Part shown: positions 4,418 to 7,932 of the stretch, piece after piece
Position numbering within the stretch: position 1 is the stretch's first letter
Layout: each line of letters starts with the position of its first letter
Origin: Xanthobacteraceae bacterium
GTDB taxonomy: Bacteria; Pseudomonadota; Alphaproteobacteria; Rhizobiales; Xanthobacteraceae
Length of the DNA: 7,932 bases
Direction: 5' to 3'
Assembly (NCBI GenBank): GCA_030037185.1
Contig: JASHRR010001281.1
Location: 1-7,932, forward strand
Made by a program: the position numbers and the translations under genes
Notes under the pieces: model-generated
The model's input: the letters and a program-made list of their open reading frames with translations, nothing else
The model's database searches: none
What the model was told of the DNA's origin: nothing

Positions 4418-5986
4418 ATGCAGTTTGCCACTAAGGAATGCGCCAAGCTAGAAAACATGCTATCCAACCGCATGGCTGGCTTTCTGTGGCGCACATCAGT
4501 GATGCTCCACCGCTATCTCGGCGTCGCGGTGGGGCTGCTCATGCTCATCTGGTTCCTGTCGGGCATCGTGATGATGTACGTGGGATTCCCCCAGCCCCTC
4601 GGAGCCGAGCGCCTGCTTAGCTTGCCGGTGATTAACTGGCAGGCCTGCTGCCACGTGGCCGACGGCACGCTGCCCGACGGTCAGCCGATGGCCCGTGCCG
4701 AAATCGAGATGCTGCGCGGCGTGCCGGTGCTGCGCCTTCCGCGCCCGCCGGCGCCGGATCAGACGATCAATCTCGCCGACGGTAGCGGGGTGAGCATCCT
4801 TGAACTTGGCGAAGCGCAGGAGGTCGCTCTTGCTGCGATGACACGGCCGAACGGTGTAGCCCCGCCGATCGCCGCTGCCGAGAAAATCTGGCGGGATCAG
4901 TGGATCCTCTACCGCTTCGACCGGGAGCAGCCAGTCTATCGGTTTACGTTCGCTGACGCGGAGGGTACCGTACTCTACGTATCAGGACAGTCCAGCAAGG
5001 TCTTGCTGCGCACCACGGCGTCGCAGCGATTCTGGAACTGGTTCGGTGCCATTCCGCATTTGATTTATTTCAAAGACCTGCGCAACAATAGGTGGTTGTG
5101 GATACAGACGGTGGTCTGGACCTCGATCATCGGCAGCTTCCTCACCTTGTTCGGGCTTTATCTAGGCATCGCTCAGTGGCGCCGCGGCAAGAACGGGCGC
5201 CTGTCGCCTTATCGCGGCATGTTCTACTGGCACCACATCACCGGGCTGGTGTTCGGTATCGTCGCGCTGGCATTCGTTGCGAGCGGCCTGGTCTCGATGA
5301 ACCCCTGGGGCTTTCTCGACAGCCGCGGCGTCGACGGCGAACGGGGGCGGCTTGAAGGTTCGGCACCGCGCTGGAAAGCGGTGAGAGCCTCAGTCGATGC
5401 GCTGCAAACCAACACGATCAATGCCGTGCACCTGTCGCTATCGCGTTACGCCGGCGATTTTTACTGGCTGGCCACCCACGCGGACGGCACCGTCACGAGA
5501 CTGGACGCCGCCGGAAATCCGGCTCGTTTGAGCGAAGCAGAGTTGACCGCCGCGGCGACGCGCCTTGCGGGAACGAACGGCATCGCAGAGCAGCAGTTGA
5601 TGAACGAACCCGACACTTATTTCATCGGCCAGGGCGGCAGGCTGCCAGTCTATCGTATCATCCTCAATGATGCGGAGAGCACGAGGTACTATCTCGACCC
5701 GACCGCCGGCGCCCTGCTGGCACGCCTCGACACCAACCGACGCTGGCGTCGCTGGCTGTTCGGCGCCATCCATCGGCTCGACTTCGCCGCCTGGGTGCGG
5801 GTGCGGCCAGCGTGGGACATGATCCTGATCGCGCTGATGCTTGGCGGCGCCGCAGTGAGCGCCACCGGCGTCTACCTCGCGGTGCGCCGCGTGCGCAGCG
5901 ATCTCATCATGTTGTATCGCGCTGTTACTGGCTGCGCTGGCATCGCGCGCCGGACCGCGGCGGTGACCTCCGCGCCACCATCGTGA
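4418..5986 (+). CDS. PepSY-TM family membrane protein, probable heme-binding reductase type
   Basis: Read from 4418, the protein has 522 residues. An ATG at 4457 (giving MLSNRMAGFLWR) is an equally plausible start, as neither has a strong ribosome binding site. The layout is that of the PepSY-associated TM family: TM1 about 30-55 with LHRYLGVAVGLLM, a long periplasmic part with a PepSY-like fold ending YRFTFADAEGTVLYVSG (174-190), TM2 about 228-252, TM3 about 270-293 with YWHHITGLVFG, a second periplasmic part with YRIILNDAESTRYYLDPTAG (412-431), and TM4 about 465-489. Histidines H31, H214 (IPHLIYF), H272/H273 and H452 (IHRLDF) sit at the membrane boundaries. In the related ferric-siderophore reductase FoxB such histidines bind two hemes, so a transmembrane electron-transfer role, perhaps in iron release, is likely but inferred. 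No TonB-dependent receptor or siderophore gene is adjacent. Confidence 0.85.
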   Translation: MQFATKECAKLENMLSNRMAGFLWRTSVMLHRYLGVAVGLLMLIWFLSGIVMMYVGFPQPLGAERLLSLPVINWQACCHVADGTLPDGQPMARAEIEMLRGVPVLRLPRPPAPDQTINLADGSGVSILELGEAQEVALAAMTRPNGVAPPIAAAEKIWRDQWILYRFDREQPVYRFTFADAEGTVLYVSGQSSKVLLRTTASQRFWNWFGAIPHLIYFKDLRNNRWLWIQTVVWTSIIGSFLTLFGLYLGIAQWRRGKNGRLSPYRGMFYWHHITGLVFGIVALAFVASGLVSMNPWGFLDSRGVDGERGRLEGSAPRWKAVRASVDALQTNTINAVHLSLSRYAGDFYWLATHADGTVTRLDAAGNPARLSEAELTAAATRLAGTNGIAEQQLMNEPDTYFIGQGGRLPVYRIILNDAESTRYYLDPTAGALLARLDTNRRWRRWLFGAIHRLDFAAWVRVRPAWDMILIALMLGGAAVSATGVYLAVRRVRSDLIMLYRAVTGCAGIARRTAAVTSAPPS

Positions 5987-6280
5987 CTGGACCACCGCAG
6001 CGCCAATGCTGCTCAGATAACCTCTTTTCCAGGGGGCGACCTACACCACCTCTGGCGCGTAAACGCGTCATCTTCCGCGCCGCCCAAGTCGTCAACCAGC
6101 TTCCACCGAAAAAGGCACGGGGGGTGACCCTAAGGCATAGCCATTCGACCGATCCACTCTGCGATGCGCTGTGCTGCAAGATTGCGCAGACAGGCTTGTG
6201 ACGTTCAATCGCAGCAAGGCGTCACCGCCCGCGATCGAGCAATGGCCGTCCAGCTCTATTTCTCGCCGACCATTTCGGCG
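5987..6280. other. Intergenic stretch, nothing recognised
   Basis: Frames on both strands exist here (for example 5925-6179 on the minus strand) but none has a ribosome binding site or protein-like composition for a known family. I see no terminator hairpin with a U tract after the PepSY gene. The segment runs into the broken duplicate at 6281, so it may be old junk from the same rearrangement. Confidence 0.4.
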
Positions 6281-6393
6281 GCCTTCACTGCGGCGATGGT
6301 GGCCCGGACCGGCGCGCAGAACGTCTTTTGACTCGTCGCGGCCTCCGAGATTGTGCGGTTGCTCAGTCGCCGTTATCGAACCGCATCTTGACC
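6281..6393 (+). pseudogene. Broken duplicate of the 3' end of the 1507-2079 membrane protein gene
   Basis: The segment matches 1960-2081 at about 107 of 113 aligned bases, with the nine-base length difference placed at 6330-6331. The same frame can be followed: AAFTAAMVARTGAQNVF, then a TGA (6329-6331) created where ten source bases are replaced by one, then LVAASEIVRLLSRRYRTAS and the original stop. Upstream of 6281 similarity is lost, and the missing 150 residues are not elsewhere in the window. It is a gene-end fragment with an in-frame stop and makes no functional protein. It lies 116 bases upstream of the IalB-family gene. Confidence 0.9.
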
Positions 6394-6509
6394 ACGTTTT
6401 TTGCGAATTCGAGCTGCTAGAGAAATCGAGAGGTTCACATCCTCCTAGCCTAGCAGGTGGAAATCAACGTCGTGTGATGCACTCCGGCGCCATTAGGGAG
6501 ATCTTGACC

Positions 6510-7127
6510 ATGTCGCGCGTGTACCTCGTCCTTTTCTCCGGCGTACTGGCGGGCCTCCTGAACGCTGGCAGCACGGCGATTGCCCAGCAGTCCGCTACCA
6601 CGCCCGGCGCAGCCCAAAAACCTGCCCCGGCAAATCAGAAATTCGCGGCGCAATCGGCGGCAGCGCCGACCGCGCAACTTCCAAATGGTGCATCATCGAT
6701 TAACGAAACCTATGGCGACTGGACCGTCAACTGCCGGCTCTTGGAAGGGCAGAAGCAATGCCTGCTGTTGCAGGCCCAGGGCGACACCCAGACCAAGCAA
6801 CGGATCTTCGAAATCCAGCTTCGGACGCCGAAGGATGGAAAAACGGATGGCACGATTCTGATGCCATTCGGATTAAAGCTCGATTCCGGCGCGATGCTCT
6901 CGCTCGATGACAAGGATCTTGGCCAAGGGCTGCACTTCTCGACCTGCACGCCACAGGGCTGCCTGCTGCCGGTGTCACTCCAAACAGTCACCATCGAGGC
7001 GATGAAGAAAGGCAAGAAGCTCACGGTTGCATCACTGAACCTCAACAACGGCGAAGTCGTTGCCTTCAAAATCTCGCTCGAAGGATTTGCCACGGCGTCG
7101 GCACGCGTCGCTGAGCTTGCCAAATAA
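6510..7127 (+). CDS. Invasion-associated locus B (IalB) family protein
   Basis: The protein has 205 residues. AGGGAG (6495-6500), nine bases ahead, selects the ATG at 6510. The frame is open further upstream through the pseudogene copy, but that part is not protein-like. Residues 1-26 are a signal peptide (hydrophobic run, TAIAQ), then an Ala/Pro/Gln-rich linker to about 60. The IalB domain follows: YGDWTVNCR (68-76), QKQCLLLQ (81-88), MPFGLKLDSG (118-127), FSTCTPQGCLLPV (143-155) and a C-terminal strand VAFKISLEGF (184-193). Cys75, Cys84, Cys146 and Cys151 are the four cysteines expected to pair in this family. IalB was named in Bartonella for erythrocyte invasion, but homologues are general periplasmic or outer-membrane proteins in Rhizobiales of unknown mechanism. 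There is no apparent operon partner. Confidence 0.93.
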   Translation: MSRVYLVLFSGVLAGLLNAGSTAIAQQSATTPGAAQKPAPANQKFAAQSAAAPTAQLPNGASSINETYGDWTVNCRLLEGQKQCLLLQAQGDTQTKQRIFEIQLRTPKDGKTDGTILMPFGLKLDSGAMLSLDDKDLGQGLHFSTCTPQGCLLPVSLQTVTIEAMKKGKKLTVASLNLNNGEVVAFKISLEGFATASARVAELAK

Positions 7128-7236
7128 TTATTGCTCACGGGAATGTGCCACCGCAAGATCCGCTCAAATTTACTTTCGGGAATCCCGGTGATCGGAAGAT
7201 CAGCGACCGGACTGGATCGAGTGCGGACGTAACGCT

Positions 7237-7313
7237 TGCGCCGAGCCCAAAGGTGAAGGCTGCGCGGAGCGCGTAGCCGGAGTCTGCGCCGAGCGCGAAG
7301 GTGGAGGTTGCGC
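7237..7313. repeat. Two-copy imperfect tandem repeat, 48-bp period
   Basis: TGCGCCGAGCCCAAAGGTGA and the nine bases after it (7237-7265) recur at 7285-7313 with 25 of 29 matches. The period of 48 is a multiple of three. On the minus strand it gives TFALGA and TFGLGA 16 residues apart, and on the plus strand APSPKVKAA and APSAKVEVA, the latter interrupted by TAG. It looks like the leftover of a repeat-containing protein gene, strand uncertain. Confidence 0.5.
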
Positions 7314-7543
7314 TGCGTGCCGCTGCGCGTGCGCGCCTGTTCGCCCTCATACCGTCCCACCACGCATCCGGTTGCGGCGCCCAATATAGTGGGTAAGCGG
7401 CCGGCACCGTTTTCCCCTAGAGATGACATGCCACGGCCGACGTAGTGACTACCCAGTCCGGGACCGGACCAATAGACGGGGCAACGATGCAGCCTCCGAT
7501 TTGGTCTGAAAGTGACCCGTAGCAGTTGGCCCAAGCAAATAGC

Positions 7544-7570
7544 GGGTTGCACTCACCAGAACTGCAACCC
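7544..7570. other. Perfect eight-pair hairpin
   Basis: GGGTTGCA (7544-7551) and TGCAACCC (7563-7570) are perfect complements with an 11-base spacer. Neither strand has a strong U tract after it (minus gives GCTATTTGCTT, plus gives ACGTTTGTCC), so it is a weak terminator at best. It lies downstream, in minus sense, of the ABC substrate-binding remnant and could mark the end of that old transcript. Confidence 0.5.
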
Positions 7571-7582
7571 ACGTTTGTCCGC

Positions 7583-7687
7583 TCACTCTGCTCGGCCGCG
7601 CCCAAGCGTTTTCGCAGTCTTCATGCTGAGGACCAGTTCGACCTTAGTCGACTGCTGCACCGGCAAATCCGCCGGCTTCGCAAATCT
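7583..7687 (-). pseudogene. ABC transporter substrate-binding protein, C-terminal remnant
   Basis: On the minus strand the codons from about 7687 read RFAKPADLPVQQSTKVELVL then SMKTAKTLG, and after a few unrelated codons meet a TGA (7585-7583). The pattern KPADLPVQQPTKFELV then NLKTAKALG is the very conserved C-terminal stretch of the tandemly expanded substrate-binding proteins (ABC_sub_bind type) common in Bradyrhizobium. The usual ending (LTVPPSLLARADEVIE) is missing, replaced by unrelated sequence after the Gly codon at 7601. The N-terminal 90% is absent and the next 20 bases lead directly to the stop of the 7704 gene. It is a scrap left by a rearrangement. Confidence 0.75.
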
Positions 7688-7703
7688 TGGCGGGCCGCGC
7701 GAC

Positions 7704-7932
7704 TTAGAAATCCGGCTTGTTTGCTAGCGGGATCGCGAAGAACTGCTGGTTGTTCTCCGCGCAAGCCTCCTCTTCCATCGGTCGCTGAACACGATCGTAA
7801 CGCTGCATTACGGACCACGGCGCGTTGAAAGCATCCGAATCTTCGAAAACGATGTTCACTTGCAGCACCTTGCCGCCGTCGACCAGTTTGAAGCGCTCGA
7901 CGACGTGCAGCTTCTCGGTATGCGGGGTGCGG
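7704..7932 (-). CDS. Second copy of the uncharacterised secreted protein, C-terminal part
   Basis: Read on the minus strand from the window edge to TAA (7706-7704), 75 residues are visible: RTPHTEKLHVVER, then DGG, DSDAFNAPWSVMQRYDRVQR, CAENNQ, and the end IPLANKPDF. About 44 of the 75 match the C-terminus of the 3363-4220 protein, including the identical 13-residue RTPHTEKLHVVER, the PWS, the CAENNQ and the PDF end, with a two-residue gap near the end. It is therefore a paralogue or a diverged duplicate, in the opposite orientation. The visible frame is undamaged. The rest, including the signal peptide, lies beyond the window. CCGGC/GCCGG (7660-7664 with 7671-7675) downstream could form a short hairpin after the stop. 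Confidence 0.88.
   Translation of the reverse strand, partial: RTPHTEKLHVVERFKLVDGGKVLQVNIVFEDSDAFNAPWSVMQRYDRVQRPMEEEACAENNQQFFAIPLANKPDF

Larger units (their letters stand above)
7128..7582. other. Gene-poor stretch with possible remnants
   Basis: No gene is convincing. On the plus strand 7134-7274 reads as a short, protein-like stretch (PPQDPLKFTFGNPGDRKISD) ending at TAG, with no good start. On the minus strand 7605-7417 is a 62-codon Cys-rich frame (including CNPLFAWANCYG and CIVAPSIGPVPDW) without a ribosome binding site, and around 7400-7340 is a glycine-zipper-like ILGAATGCVVGRYEG. Any of these could be decayed genes, and I cannot place them in a family. There is no terminator with a U tract after the IalB gene. 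The stretch also holds a two-copy repeat (7237-7313) and part of an eight-pair hairpin (7544-7570). Confidence 0.35.

Noticed and set aside
6171..6509. N-terminal extension of the IalB-family protein back to 6171
   Set aside because: The added frame reads the duplicated gene-end fragment in the wrong phase and would bury the signal peptide. AGGGAG is correctly placed for the ATG at 6510.
6710..7552. A 280-codon minus-strand frame opposite the IalB gene
   Set aside because: It has Arg/Pro/Ser-rich shadow composition across a clear plus-strand gene and has no family match.
1..7932. CRISPR array, tRNA or rRNA genes, toxin-antitoxin, phage or defence genes
   Set aside because: No regularly spaced repeats, cloverleaf, rRNA-like sequence or recognisable motifs of these systems were found on either strand.

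Overview
The window looks like accessory DNA from a high-GC alphaproteobacterium, most likely Bradyrhizobium or a close relative (Rhodopseudomonas, Nitrobacter). This is an inference. It rests on an IalB-family periplasmic protein, a cytochrome c', an IS66-type transposase, remnants of a tripartite-type ABC substrate-binding protein, and GC-rich codon use broken by one AT-rich island. Decay is widespread: at least four gene remnants, one insertion-sequence end, and two duplications within the window.

Layout. Positions 1-204 are the 5' end of an IS66-family element, with the start of its transposase on the minus strand. It abuts the 3' end of a cbiO-like (cobalt/nickel ECF-type) ATPase pseudogene (205-801, minus), which has two frameshifts, has lost its Walker A end and carries substituted catalytic motifs. 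Positions 802-1220 form an AT-rich island bracketed by a 20-bp direct repeat. It has no convincing gene but contains two well-formed intrinsic terminators, both oriented for minus-strand transcripts, and one of them has a competing upstream pairing arm. Positions 1221-1506 are non-coding.

The intact genes all lie on the plus strand: an unrecognised five-helix membrane protein (1507-2079), a cytochrome c' (2389-2940), a secreted protein of a widespread uncharacterised family (3363-4220), a PepSY-TM family membrane protein with four transmembrane segments and conserved histidines (4418-5986), and an IalB-family periplasmic protein (6510-7127). All five are envelope proteins. Two are probable heme proteins (cytochrome c' and the PepSY protein), so a shared redox or metal role in the periplasm is possible, but the gaps between genes (about 200-520 bp) argue against one tight operon.

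Decay and duplication. A uppS-like C-terminal scrap lies at 3024-3111 (minus). The last 122 bp of the membrane-protein gene recur at 6281-6393 as a broken copy. The right end holds the C-terminus of an ABC substrate-binding protein (about 7583-7687, minus). Next to it is the C-terminal 75 residues of a second, diverged copy of the 3363-4220 protein (7704-7932, minus), running off the window.

I see no CRISPR array, tRNA, rRNA or recognisable defence system. The least explained part is the AT-rich island with its minus-strand terminators and possible attenuator.
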